Assembly: GCF_913777995.1 (NCBI RefSeq)
Contig: NZ_CAJYVE010000041.1
Location: 49,712 to 113,711 of the forward strand
DNA: 64,000 bases
Reading direction: 5' to 3'
Source of the DNA: an uncultured Pseudomonas sp.
GTDB lineage: Bacteria; Pseudomonadota; Gammaproteobacteria; Pseudomonadales; Pseudomonadaceae
In this document: piece after piece, positions 45,110-55,177 of the stretch
How positions within the stretch are numbered: position 1 is the stretch's first letter
Layout of the letters: each line of letters opens with the position of its first letter
The notes under the pieces: generated by a model
Seen by the model: only the letters and a program-made list of their open reading frames with translations
Database searches by the model: none
Told to the model about the DNA's origin: nothing
Position numbers and translations under genes: made by a program

Positions 45110-48100
45110 TCACACGGTCGCGGCCTGCCCGCTCATGGCCAGGTCCAGCAGCTCACGGTTGGCCACCGCGTACATCGCGTAGTCGGTACCCGTAGCGGCA
45201 CGCAACTCCACGAGCATGGCGCGCCAGCGCTCAACCATCGCCGCGTGCTGCTCCAGCCACAGAGCCAGGCGCGCTTCCAGATCCTCCGGCCCGTCCTGCA
45301 TCTGCAGCACGGAGATGGTGATCGCCCGCTGCTGCCAGTCGATGTCGTCGCGGAACGCCTCGCGGGCCAAGGCCTGCCAGTTGCTCTCCACCGGCAGGCT
45401 GCTGATCTGCTGCAGGTACCAGGTGATTTCCAGGGCGCTGCCCACCGCAAAGAAGGTCTTCGCCACGTCGGCGGCGTTGTGGCCGGTCACGTCGGAAGCC
45501 TCGATGATCGGCAACAGGGTGTAGAGGTGCGTGGTACCGGCCACCATGCGCGCCAGCAGCTCAGGCACGCCCGACTCCACATAGGCCTCGTAGCGCTCCT
45601 GCCAGACGGCACGGGTGCGGCCTTCGAGCAGTTCGTCGAGCTTCAGGCCCAGCGCCGCGATATGCGGACCGAAGTGCGCCACATCACGGGCGGCATCCAG
45701 TTCGTTGCGGCGGCTGCGCAGGAACCAGCGCGTGGCGCGACGGCCCAGGCGCATCAGCTCGTCCATCAGGGTCAGCTGGATCTCGGCCGGCACCTTGTAG
45801 TCCAGTGCCTCGATCTGACGGAACCAGTGCGGCAGGTGGAAGATGTCCCGCACGATCACATAGGCTCCGGCGACCGCCGCAGCGCTCATGCCGGTGGACT
45901 CCTTCAGGCGCTGCACGAAGGTGATGCCCATGTGGTTGACCAGATCGTTGGCGATCTGGGTGCTGACGATCTCGCGCTTGAGGCGATGGTTGCGCATGGC
46001 GGCGGAATACTGCGCGCCCAGCGACGACGGGAACGCGGTCTCCATGTCACGCGCCAGGTAGTCGTCATCCGGCACGCGGGATTCCAGCAGCGCTTCCTTG
46101 AGGTCGATCTTGCTGTAGGAGATCAGCACCGACAGCTCGGCACGGGTCAGGCCATGGCCGGCGGCGACGCGCTCGGCGATCTGCTCTTCCGAAGGCAGGA
46201 ATTCGATCACCCGGTCGAGCTTGCCGCGCGCCTCCAGGTCACCCATCAGGCGCTTGTACTCGGCGATGCGATCATAGGCACGCCGCGCCGCCAGCGACAG
46301 CGCCTGGGTCTGCTTGTAGTTGTTGCCCAGCACCAGGTGGCCGACTTCGTCGGTCATGCTCTCGAGCAGCTGGTTGCGCTGCTTCTGGGTCATGTCACCG
46401 GCCTGCACCACTTCGTTGATGAGGATCTTGATGTTGACCTCATGGTCGGAGCAGTCCACGCCACCAGCGTTGTCGATGAAGTCGGTGTTGGTCGCCCCGC
46501 CATGCAGGCCGAACTCGACACGGCCCAGCTGGGTCATGCCCAGGTTGCCACCCTCGCCCACCACCTTGCAGCGCAACTCGTTGCCATTGACGCGCAGCGC
46601 GTCGTTGGCCTTGTCGCCGACGTCGGCGTGGCTCTCTTCGCTGGACTTCACATAGGTGCCGATACCGCCGTTCCACAGCAGGTCCACCGGTGCCTTGAGC
46701 AACGCATTCATCAGCTCGGTCGGGGTCAGCTTGTCGGCCTTGATGTCGAAGCGTGCCTTCATCTGCTCGGTAATGGTGATGCTCTTGGCACTGCGCGGGA
46801 ACACCCCGCCACCGGCGGAGATCAGGCTGGCGTCGTAGTCGGTCCAGGCCGAGCGCGGCAGGTCGAACAGGCGCTGGCGCTCGGCGAAGCTGCTAGCCGG
46901 GTCCGGATTCGGGTCGATGAAGATATGCAGGTGGTTGAAGGCCGCCACCAGTTGCAGCTTGTCGGACATCAGCAGGCCGTTGCCGAACACGTCACCGGCC
47001 ATGTCGCCAATGCCGATCACGGTGATGCTGTCCTGCTGCACGTTGATATCGCGCTCACGGAAATGCCGCTGCACGCCCACCCAGGCACCCTTGGCGGTGA
47101 TGCCCATCTTCTTGTGGTCATAGCCGGCCGAACCGCCCGAAGCGAACGCGTCACCCAGCCAGAAGCCGTAGTCCAGGGCGATGCCGTTGGCGATGTCGGA
47201 GAAGGTCGCGGTGCCCTTGTCGGCTGCGACCACCAGGTACGGGTCATCATCGTCGTGACGTACCACGTTGGCCGGCGGCACCAGCGCGCCTTCCTTGAGG
47301 TTGTCGGTGATGTCCAGCAGGCCGGAGATGAAGATGCGGTAGCAGGCGATGGCCTCGGCCTGCACTTCGTCACGGCTGCCGGAAGCCGGCAGACGGCGCG
47401 GTACGAAACCACCCTTGGCACCCACCGGCACGATCACCGAGTTCTTCACCTGCTGCGCCTTGACCAGGCCCAGCACCTCGGTGCGGAAGTCTTCCTCGCG
47501 GTCCGACCAGCGCAGGCCGCCGCGAGCCACGTTGCCAAAGCGCAGGTGCACGCCCTCGACGCGCGGCGAATAGACGAAAATCTCGAATTTCGGCACCGGC
47601 TTTGGCAGTTCGGGAATCAGGCGCGGGTTGAACTTGAAGCTGAAGTAGCTCTTGTTCTGGCCATTGGCGTCGGTCTGGTAGAAGTTGGTGCGCAGGGTGG
47701 CCTTGATGAGGTCCAGGTAGCGACGCAGGATGCGGTCTTCGTTGAGCACCTGGACGTCGTCCAGGGCGGTGAGGATCGCCTGCTCCAGGCGCAGTTGCTT
47801 GTCATCGAGGTCTTCGCTGGCCAGCTTGCGCGCCAGGTAGAAGCGGGTCTTGAACAGCCGGGTCAGCTCGCGGGCGATCTCGGTGTGGTTGTTCAGGGTG
47901 CTGGCGATGTAGCCCAGGTCGAAGCCCAGGCGGATCTGCTTGAGGTAGCGCGCATAGGCACGCAGCAGAGCCACGTCGCGCCACGGCAAGCCGGCAGTCA
48001 GCACCAGGCGGTTGAAGGCGTCGTTCTCGGCATCACCGCGCACGATGTGCACGAAAGCGTCCTGCAAGACGTCGTTGAGCTGCTGGATGTCGAGGTCCAG

Positions 48101-49966
48101 GCCTTCGGCGTAGGTGAAGGCGAAGTCGTGGATCCAGAACTCACGGCCATCGACATGCTGCAGGCGATAAGGGAATTCGCCGAGCACGCGCAGGCCGAGG
48201 TTCTCCAGGATCGGCAGCACATCGGACAGCGCCAGCGGGGTATCGGCGTGATATAGCTTGCAGTGCAGCTGCTGGCGGCGGCCGGCGAGTGGCTGGTAGA
48301 AGCTCATCACCAGCGGGTTGCTCTCCGACAGGCTCAGCACGTGCTGCATGTCGACTACCGCCGAATGCGCGGCGAAGCGCTCGCGGTAGCCGGCCGGGAA
48401 ACCTTTCGGGAAGTCTTCCAGCACGTTGGTGCCCTGGGCCTCGCCGAAGCTTTCGATGACCAGGCTGGCGTAGTCGTCCTTCCAGGAACGGCAGGCCTGG
48501 ATGACCTCGTTCTCCAGCTGCACGGGGTCGATATCCAGGGTGATCTTCGGATCGACGCGCAGGATCAGCTGCACGCGGGCCAGCACCGACTCGGAGAAGA
48601 AGGTCCAGAATTCGCAGTCACTGGCCTTGAGGCGATCCATCAGCACCTGCTGGATCTTCTGCCGCACTTCGGTGGAGTACACGTCGCGCGGGACATAGGC
48701 CAGGCAGTAGCAGAAGCGCCCGTACGGGTCCTTGCGCAGGAACACGCGAATCTTGTTGCGTTCCTGGATCTGCACGATGGACATCACGGTGCCGAACAGC
48801 TCGTCGACCGGGGTCTGGAACAGGTCGTCACGCGGCAGCACTTCGATGACCTGGGCCAACTCCTTGCCCAGGTGGGCCTTGGCGTCGAAGCCGGAGCGGC
48901 GCTCGATCTCCGCGACCTTGCGACGGATATAGGGAATGCGGTGCACGTTCTCGCCATACACCGACGAGGTGTACAGCCCCATGAAACGACACTCCTTGAC
49001 CACCTTGCCCGCCGCGTCGATCAGGCGGATCGACACGTAGTCGGGATAGGCCGGGCGGTGTACACGGCTGGGCAGTGCAGCCTTGGCGAACGACAGCAGG
49101 GTGGGCTCCTGCAGGTACTTCACCGCGTAGTCTTCGATATGCAGGTCTTCGCTGCTGAGCCCCACGCGCAACAGTTTGGTCAGGCCAAGGAACGACGAAG
49201 GATCGTACTCGATGTGGCCGCCGTCGGCTTCCAGGCGCACCTGGAACTCTTCGTAGCCCAGGAAGGTGAAATGGTTGTCCAGCAACCACTGCAGGAAGAT
49301 CTTGACCTCGTCGACCTCCTCCGGGTCGATGCCATGCGCGCCGGCGTCGATGGCCGCCAGGACATCGTGGACCCGTGCCTTCATCGGCTCGAAGTCCTCG
49401 ACGGCTACGCGCACTTCGCCGAGCACCTGCTCCAGTTCGCGCGCCAGAGCGCTCAGCTCACTGGCATTGGAACTACGGTCGATCTCCAGGTACATCAGCG
49501 ATTCCTGCAGCACGCCCTCGCCGATGGTGCCCTTGGGCAGCACTTCCAGCAATTCGCCCTGGGCGCCGCGTCGCACGCTCAGGACGGTGGTCTGCAGGGT
49601 GTGGATGCTATAGCTGCGGCGGTTCAGCTCGGTGCGTACCGAGTCGACCAGAAAGGGCAGGTCGTGATGCAGCACCTCGACCACCGTGTGGGTGGACTGC
49701 CAGCCGTGGCGCTCGTAATCGGGGTTGTAGACCCGTACCTGGGGTTTGTCGTGTTCGAAGCGTTCGAGCAGCCGCCAGGCTGAAAGGGTGCAGCCCGCCA
49801 GGTCGGAAAGGCGACGCTGGGTCAATTCGTCAAGGGAAATGATGCCGAAGAATTGCTCGGCGAACAGCGCCACTTGTGGCAGTGCCTGTTCGCTGATGTG
49901 CTGCGCCAGGGCCGCTTGCAGTTGATGCTGGAAGTCGGCCTTGCTGGCTGCGGTGAAGAACGCCAT
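45110..49966 (-). CDS. gdhB: GdhB, large NAD-dependent glutamate dehydrogenase
   Basis: The 1618-residue protein matches the GDH-180 class (about 1620 in P. aeruginosa). N-terminal ACT-like regulatory segments precede the catalytic core at about 840-1130. Its motifs include GGLRWSDREEDFRTEVLGLV, SVIVPVGAKGGFVP with the catalytic Lys region, and FIDPNPD. A long C-terminal helical domain follows. It deaminates glutamate to 2-oxoglutarate with NAD, feeding arginine/glutamate catabolism. GGAG lies ahead of the ATG with eight-base spacing. Confidence 0.96.
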   Translation of the reverse strand: MAFFTAASKADFQHQLQAALAQHISEQALPQVALFAEQFFGIISLDELTQRRLSDLAGCTLSAWRLLERFEHDKPQVRVYNPDYERHGWQSTHTVVEVLHHDLPFLVDSVRTELNRRSYSIHTLQTTVLSVRRGAQGELLEVLPKGTIGEGVLQESLMYLEIDRSSNASELSALARELEQVLGEVRVAVEDFEPMKARVHDVLAAIDAGAHGIDPEEVDEVKIFLQWLLDNHFTFLGYEEFQVRLEADGGHIEYDPSSFLGLTKLLRVGLSSEDLHIEDYAVKYLQEPTLLSFAKAALPSRVHRPAYPDYVSIRLIDAAGKVVKECRFMGLYTSSVYGENVHRIPYIRRKVAEIERRSGFDAKAHLGKELAQVIEVLPRDDLFQTPVDELFGTVMSIVQIQERNKIRVFLRKDPYGRFCYCLAYVPRDVYSTEVRQKIQQVLMDRLKASDCEFWTFFSESVLARVQLILRVDPKITLDIDPVQLENEVIQACRSWKDDYASLVIESFGEAQGTNVLEDFPKGFPAGYRERFAAHSAVVDMQHVLSLSESNPLVMSFYQPLAGRRQQLHCKLYHADTPLALSDVLPILENLGLRVLGEFPYRLQHVDGREFWIHDFAFTYAEGLDLDIQQLNDVLQDAFVHIVRGDAENDAFNRLVLTAGLPWRDVALLRAYARYLKQIRLGFDLGYIASTLNNHTEIARELTRLFKTRFYLARKLASEDLDDKQLRLEQAILTALDDVQVLNEDRILRRYLDLIKATLRTNFYQTDANGQNKSYFSFKFNPRLIPELPKPVPKFEIFVYSPRVEGVHLRFGNVARGGLRWSDREEDFRTEVLGLVKAQQVKNSVIVPVGAKGGFVPRRLPASGSRDEVQAEAIACYRIFISGLLDITDNLKEGALVPPANVVRHDDDDPYLVVAADKGTATFSDIANGIALDYGFWLGDAFASGGSAGYDHKKMGITAKGAWVGVQRHFRERDINVQQDSITVIGIGDMAGDVFGNGLLMSDKLQLVAAFNHLHIFIDPNPDPASSFAERQRLFDLPRSAWTDYDASLISAGGGVFPRSAKSITITEQMKARFDIKADKLTPTELMNALLKAPVDLLWNGGIGTYVKSSEESHADVGDKANDALRVNGNELRCKVVGEGGNLGMTQLGRVEFGLHGGATNTDFIDNAGGVDCSDHEVNIKILINEVVQAGDMTQKQRNQLLESMTDEVGHLVLGNNYKQTQALSLAARRAYDRIAEYKRLMGDLEARGKLDRVIEFLPSEEQIAERVAAGHGLTRAELSVLISYSKIDLKEALLESRVPDDDYLARDMETAFPSSLGAQYSAAMRNHRLKREIVSTQIANDLVNHMGITFVQRLKESTGMSAAAVAGAYVIVRDIFHLPHWFRQIEALDYKVPAEIQLTLMDELMRLGRRATRWFLRSRRNELDAARDVAHFGPHIAALGLKLDELLEGRTRAVWQERYEAYVESGVPELLARMVAGTTHLYTLLPIIEASDVTGHNAADVAKTFFAVGSALEITWYLQQISSLPVESNWQALAREAFRDDIDWQQRAITISVLQMQDGPEDLEARLALWLEQHAAMVERWRAMLVELRAATGTDYAMYAVANRELLDLAMSGQAATV

Positions 49967-50339
49967 CGATGTTACTCCGCTTTGGCTTTTTTAGAAGGAG
50001 ACGGGCTTTTTGCCACGATCCGTGGGTCGACAGGATCGAGTGTAGAAGTAAACGGGCGATGCTCAGGGGACCGAGGTGTTTCAATGCCATTTCCGAGAAC
50101 TGCGTCAGAAAGCGCGCCGGGCCTGTCAGGCAGGGCATGCGACCGTTTGTCGCCGGTCAGCTTAACGACAGCGGTCCATACAGGGCTTACAAGGCTGCGA
50201 CATATTCGGTCATCGACTAGCAGACAGGTAACGGGCCAAGGGCCACGGCAGCAGCCGGAAAACACCATGGCGACGTTAGGAAAAGTTCATTAGGGACTGG
50301 CACAATTACCGACCTTGCCGCCTCGATCAGGATTTCGAC
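49967..50339. promoter_or_regulatory. 373-bp gap between gdhB and the downstream divergent gene
   Basis: I see no gene here. It carries ribosome sites for both flanking genes. CCACG-ATC-CGTGG (50013-50025) is a short dyad about 50 bases before gdhB. No strong terminator or full promoter motif can be asserted. Confidence 0.45.
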
Positions 50340-50699
50340 ATGCTCATCAACACGCCTTGGCTCATCGCCAACCCCTGCGACGACGAATACGACGACATGG
50401 CCATGCTGTGCTGTCATGGCGACAACGGCGAGCTGTTCTCGCTGAGCCGTTTCCCTGACGAAGCCCAGGTGGAAGTCAGTGTCGGCGACGAGCGCAGCCT
50501 GGCGGTCGGCAGCCTCAGGGTGACCCTGGAGCCGGCACGCCTGCTGATCGAACTGGAGCCGGGCGACGCGGCCAGCCTGACCGGGCCGGAACCTGTAGAA
50601 ATCCGCCACGCCACCGATGCCGACGACCTCGCCGAAGTCGACAGCACGCTGCGCATCATCCTGGCGGGTGTCGGTACATATGTCAGCCAGATCACCTGA
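50340..50699 (+). CDS. conserved small protein of unknown function
   Basis: The 119-residue acidic protein starts MLINTPWLIANPCDDEYDDM with AGGA eight bases upstream. It has no signal peptide or membrane segment. Alternating beta-strand patterns (QVEVSVGDERSLAV, LRVTLEPARLLIELEPG) suggest a small beta-sandwich. The two N-terminal cysteines and acidic cluster may bind metal, but this is speculation. I do not recognise the family. It is divergent from gdhB and 45 bases ahead of the amidohydrolase-like gene. Confidence 0.65.
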   Translation: MLINTPWLIANPCDDEYDDMAMLCCHGDNGELFSLSRFPDEAQVEVSVGDERSLAVGSLRVTLEPARLLIELEPGDAASLTGPEPVEIRHATDADDLAEVDSTLRIILAGVGTYVSQIT

Positions 50700-50744
50700 A
50701 GCGTAAGGGTAAAGTCATGGGGCACTGCCTGCCAGGAGATCGCC

Positions 50745-51503
50745 ATGCCCCCCTACCGCTTCGACGCCCACTGCCACATCTTCGACCCGCACTTTGCGCT
50801 GCAGGCCTCCTGCGCCCCCCTGCCGGCAGCCTTCACCTGCGACGACTATCGCGCCAGGGTGACACCGCTGGGTTTCACCGGTGGTGCCGTGGTGGCAACG
50901 CCTGCCCAGGGCTGGCGCCAGGGTCACCTGCTCGACGCCCTGCGCCGGCTCGGCCCAGGGTACGTCGGGGTCGCTCGACTGCCGCTGAACGTCGGTAACA
51001 GTGAGCTGGACACCCTCAACGGTTTCGGCGTGCGCGGCCTGCGCCTGACCCTCAAGCGCGGCGCCAGCGTAGCGCCCGAGCAGTGCCTGGCACTGGCCCG
51101 ACGCGTTCACCAGCACACCGGGTGGCACGCCGAAGTCACCCTCGATCCACGTGAACTGGCCGACTTCGAAGAGAGCCTGGCGCAGTTGCCGGCCCTGTGC
51201 CTGGACCTTCGCGTACTGGCACGCGGCTGCCTGCCCAGCCTGCTGCGCCTGGTCGAACGCGGCGCGCGCATCAAGCTCTTCGGCATCGGGCGTCTCAACG
51301 CCAGCTGCACGGCCCTGCTCGACGACCTGTACAGCGCCAACCCGCAGGCGCTGATGTTCGGCAGCGGCCTGCCATCGGCGGACAGCACGACAGCCGCTGT
51401 GCAGCGTGACCTCGACACGCTCAGCGAGGTGCTGGGTGAAGCGGCGCTGCCCAGGTTGCTGTGGCACAACGCGGCACAACTCTACCGGGTGCAGCCCTTC
51501 TAG
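50745..51503 (+). CDS. amidohydrolase-fold protein (COG3618/PDC-hydrolase-like), probably altered active site
   Basis: The 252-residue protein has FDAHCHIFDP, giving the HxH metal pair at His9/His11, and the TIM-barrel pattern of 2-pyrone-4,6-dicarboxylate lactonase-like enzymes. The late strand reads MFGSGLPSADS, where the family usually has GTDWP with the catalytic Asp. The Asp is replaced by Gly. It may be inactive or use another residue. It may be co-transcribed with the preceding gene. Substrate unknown. Confidence 0.7.
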   Translation: MPPYRFDAHCHIFDPHFALQASCAPLPAAFTCDDYRARVTPLGFTGGAVVATPAQGWRQGHLLDALRRLGPGYVGVARLPLNVGNSELDTLNGFGVRGLRLTLKRGASVAPEQCLALARRVHQHTGWHAEVTLDPRELADFEESLAQLPALCLDLRVLARGCLPSLLRLVERGARIKLFGIGRLNASCTALLDDLYSANPQALMFGSGLPSADSTTAAVQRDLDTLSEVLGEAALPRLLWHNAAQLYRVQPF

Positions 51504-51720
51504 CCGGCCCCAGGGTGCGAGCGGCGCAGCTCCCGAGAAGCGACATGCCAAAAAAGCCCCGGCGCCATTAGTCGATCAGGCCCCGGATGGATTAAAGTAA
51601 CGCCCCCAGCCAGGGTTCTGTCGTGCAGGCCAGCGAGCGTCGCTCAGGCACGCCTCACCCGCTCGCCCCCCCTGGCCGTCATTCGCCAGACCGGTATCAC
51701 CTTGCCAGGAATCCTCACCG

Positions 51721-52680
<960 letters not shown>

Positions 52681-52684
52681 GACC

Positions 52685-53629
52685 ATGCCGTCTTCTTCCG
52701 TCATCCAGCCGGGTATCCGGGTCAGCCTGCACGAGCTGATCGAGATGCGCCATCGCGTGCGCGAGGTGCAGCTGTTCTCGACCCCGACCCGGCGCAGCCC
52801 GCTGATCGGCCTGCACCACTCCAAGCTGCGCGGGCGCGGCGTGGACTTCGACCAGGTGCGGGTCTACCAGGCGGGCGACGACGTACGCAACATCGACTGG
52901 CGGGTCACCGCACGCACCCAGGAACCCCACACCAAGCTGTTTCACGAAGAGCGCGAACGGCCGATCTTCATCATGGTCGAGCAAAGCCGACGGCTGTTCT
53001 TCGGCTCCGGGCTGATGTTCAAGTCGGTCCTGGCGGCCCAGGCCGCTGCCCTGCTCGGCTGGGCGGCGCTGGAGCACAACGACCGGGTCGGCGGCCTGGT
53101 GTTCGGCGACCACGAGCACTACGAGATCAAGCCGCGACGCAGCAAGCAGAGCCTGCTGCAACTGCTCAACCGCCTGGCACGGGTCAACCAGTCGCTGCAT
53201 ACCGAACTCGCCGCCGAGCGCGATGCCTTCGGTACGGCCTTGCGCCGGGCGCGGGAGGTGCTGCGCCCTGGCAGCCTGGTGATCGTGCTGTGCGACGAGC
53301 GAGCCCTGAGCGAGGGCGCCGAACAACAATTGAGCCTGCTGTCACGGCATTGCGATCTGCTGTTGCTGCCACTTTCCGACCCGCTGGACCGCGCCCTGCC
53401 CGCTGCCGGCCTGCTGCGCTTCGCCGAGCGCGGTGCACAGCTGGAGCTTGACACCCTGGATGCCGACCTGCGCCGCAACTACCGCGCCCAGGGCGAAGCC
53501 CGCTGCGCACGCTGGGAACGCCTGGCGCAGAAGCTGCGCGTCCTGCTGATGCCGCTGAGCACGCAGACCGACCTGGTCGAGCAATTGCGGGAATTTCTCA
53601 ACGCCCGGCGGCCGGTGAAACAGCCATGA
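52685..53629 (+). CDS. DUF58 protein of the Bat operon
   Basis: The 314-residue cytoplasmic protein contains DUF58 signatures: GRGVDFDQVRVYQAGDDVRN, then IDWRVTARTQEPHTKLF, FIMVEQSRRLFFGSG (a VWA-like strand) and a later LVIVLCDERAL. It starts four bases after moxR. DUF58 proteins partner MoxR. It overlaps the next gene by four bases. Confidence 0.9.
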   Translation: MPSSSVIQPGIRVSLHELIEMRHRVREVQLFSTPTRRSPLIGLHHSKLRGRGVDFDQVRVYQAGDDVRNIDWRVTARTQEPHTKLFHEERERPIFIMVEQSRRLFFGSGLMFKSVLAAQAAALLGWAALEHNDRVGGLVFGDHEHYEIKPRRSKQSLLQLLNRLARVNQSLHTELAAERDAFGTALRRAREVLRPGSLVIVLCDERALSEGAEQQLSLLSRHCDLLLLPLSDPLDRALPAAGLLRFAERGAQLELDTLDADLRRNYRAQGEARCARWERLAQKLRVLLMPLSTQTDLVEQLREFLNARRPVKQP

Positions 53630-54120
53630 ATCCTCTCGACCAGCTGCAACCGCTGATCTCCCCGCCGCTGCCCGGCTGGTGGCCGCCCGCGCCAGGCTGG
53701 TGGCTGTTGCTCGCCCTGCTGCCGCTGGCCGCCTGGGGCCTGTCGCGCCTGTACCGGGTATGGCGCAGCCGCTCGCCACTGCCACGCGCCGAACAGCCAT
53801 TGGACCCGCTGCGGGTGGCTGCGCTCGCCGAACTGGCCAGCCTGCCCAAACCCTATGACGCGGCACCGGCCGGCGCCTGGCTGCAGCAGATCAACGGCCT
53901 GCTCAAGCGCCTGTGCCGCAACCAGTACCCACAAAGCCAGAGCCATACCCTCAACGGCCGCCAGTGGCTGGCGTTTCTCGACAACCGCTGCCCGGCCGCC
54001 GGCCTGACCCGCTGGATGGTACTGGTCGAAGGCGCCTACAAACCCGAATGCAAGCTTGACGACAAGGCCATCAATGGCCTGACCCAGTCCGTCGAAACCT
54101 GGATCCGCAAGCATGTTTGA
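53626..54120 (+). CDS. DUF4381 membrane protein of the Bat operon
   Basis: The 164-residue product has one N-terminal TM helix (about 22-42, WWLLLALLPLAAWGL) and a cytoplasmic helical remainder with LKRLCRNQYP and LNGRQWLAFLDNRC. This is the DUF4381 pattern found between DUF58 and BatA genes. It overlaps BatA by eight bases. Its specific role is unknown. Confidence 0.85.
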   Translation: MNPLDQLQPLISPPLPGWWPPAPGWWLLLALLPLAAWGLSRLYRVWRSRSPLPRAEQPLDPLRVAALAELASLPKPYDAAPAGAWLQQINGLLKRLCRNQYPQSQSHTLNGRQWLAFLDNRCPAAGLTRWMVLVEGAYKPECKLDDKAINGLTQSVETWIRKHV

Positions 54121-55177
54121 GTTCGCCTGGCCCTGGGTCTTCACCCTGCTGCCGCTGCCCTGGTTGATGCGCGTGCTGCTGCCGCCCGCCGACAACGGCG
54201 AAGCGGCGCTGCGGGTCAGTTTCATCAGCGAACTGGAAAGCCTGAAAGGCCGTCGCGCCAGGGCCAACCTGCCGGCCTGGCGCCTGCGCGCGCCATTGCT
54301 GCTGATCTGGCTGCTGCTGCTGGCGGCGGCGGCGCGCCCACAATGGCTGGGCGAGCCGCTGCCCATCGCCGCCAGTGGCCGCGACCTGCTGGTAGCGGTG
54401 GACGTTTCCGGCTCCATGGATTACCCCGACATGCAGTGGCAGGGCGAGGATGTCAGCCGTCTGGCGCTGGTGCAGCAACTGCTCGGCGACTTCCTCGAAC
54501 ACCGTGAAGGCGACCGGGTCGGCCTGATCCTGTTCGGCAGCCAGGCCTTCGTGCAGGCACCCCTGACCTTCGACCGGCACACCGTGCGGGTCTGGCTGGA
54601 TGAAGCGCGCATTGGCATTGCCGGCAAGAACACCGCCATCGGCGATGCCATCGGCCTGGCGCTCAAGCGCCTGCGCCAGCGCCCCGCCGAAAGCCGGGTG
54701 TTGGTGCTGGTTACCGACGGCGCCAACAATGGCGGGCAAATCGACCCGGTGACCGCCGCACGCCTGGCCGCCGACGAGGGCGTGCGCATCTACCCCATCG
54801 GCATCGGCGCCGACCCTGACAACGGCGGCATCCAGAGCCTGCTCGGGCTGAACCCCAGCCTGGACCTCGACGAGCCGACCCTGCAGCGCATCGCCCAGCT
54901 CACGGGCGGGAAATACTTCCGCGCCCGCGACGGCGACCAGCTCGAACGTATCCGCACCACCCTCGACGCCCTGGAGCCCGTCGCCCAGCAGCCGACCCAG
55001 GCACGCCCCGCCCACCCGCTGTATGCCTGGCCTCTGGCCGTGGCGGTGCTGCTGAGCATGCTGTGGGTGATCGTCGAGCTGTGGCCGAACAACGCCGTGC
55101 AGCGCCTGCGCAGCCGCCTGGGCCAGGCCGCGGCTGCCCTGCGGCTGCGCCTGAAGCGTCCGGGAGGCCGACCATGA
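54113..55177 (+). CDS. BatA-like VWA protein
   Basis: The 354-residue protein has two N-terminal TM helices, an intact MIDAS metal site, DVSGSMD (about 97-103), TDGANNGG (about 202), and a C-terminal TM helix near 310-327. It should present its VWA domain at the membrane with MoxR and DUF58. It overlaps both neighbours by several bases. Confidence 0.9.
   Translation: MFEFAWPWVFTLLPLPWLMRVLLPPADNGEAALRVSFISELESLKGRRARANLPAWRLRAPLLLIWLLLLAAAARPQWLGEPLPIAASGRDLLVAVDVSGSMDYPDMQWQGEDVSRLALVQQLLGDFLEHREGDRVGLILFGSQAFVQAPLTFDRHTVRVWLDEARIGIAGKNTAIGDAIGLALKRLRQRPAESRVLVLVTDGANNGGQIDPVTAARLAADEGVRIYPIGIGADPDNGGIQSLLGLNPSLDLDEPTLQRIAQLTGGKYFRARDGDQLERIRTTLDALEPVAQQPTQARPAHPLYAWPLAVAVLLSMLWVIVELWPNNAVQRLRSRLGQAAAALRLRLKRPGGRP

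Noticed and set aside
45008-48256. Long open frame of about 1080 codons antisense to gdhB
   Set aside because: High-GC shadow of a real gene; low-complexity composition with no recognisable domain, and the opposite strand encodes complete GdhB.
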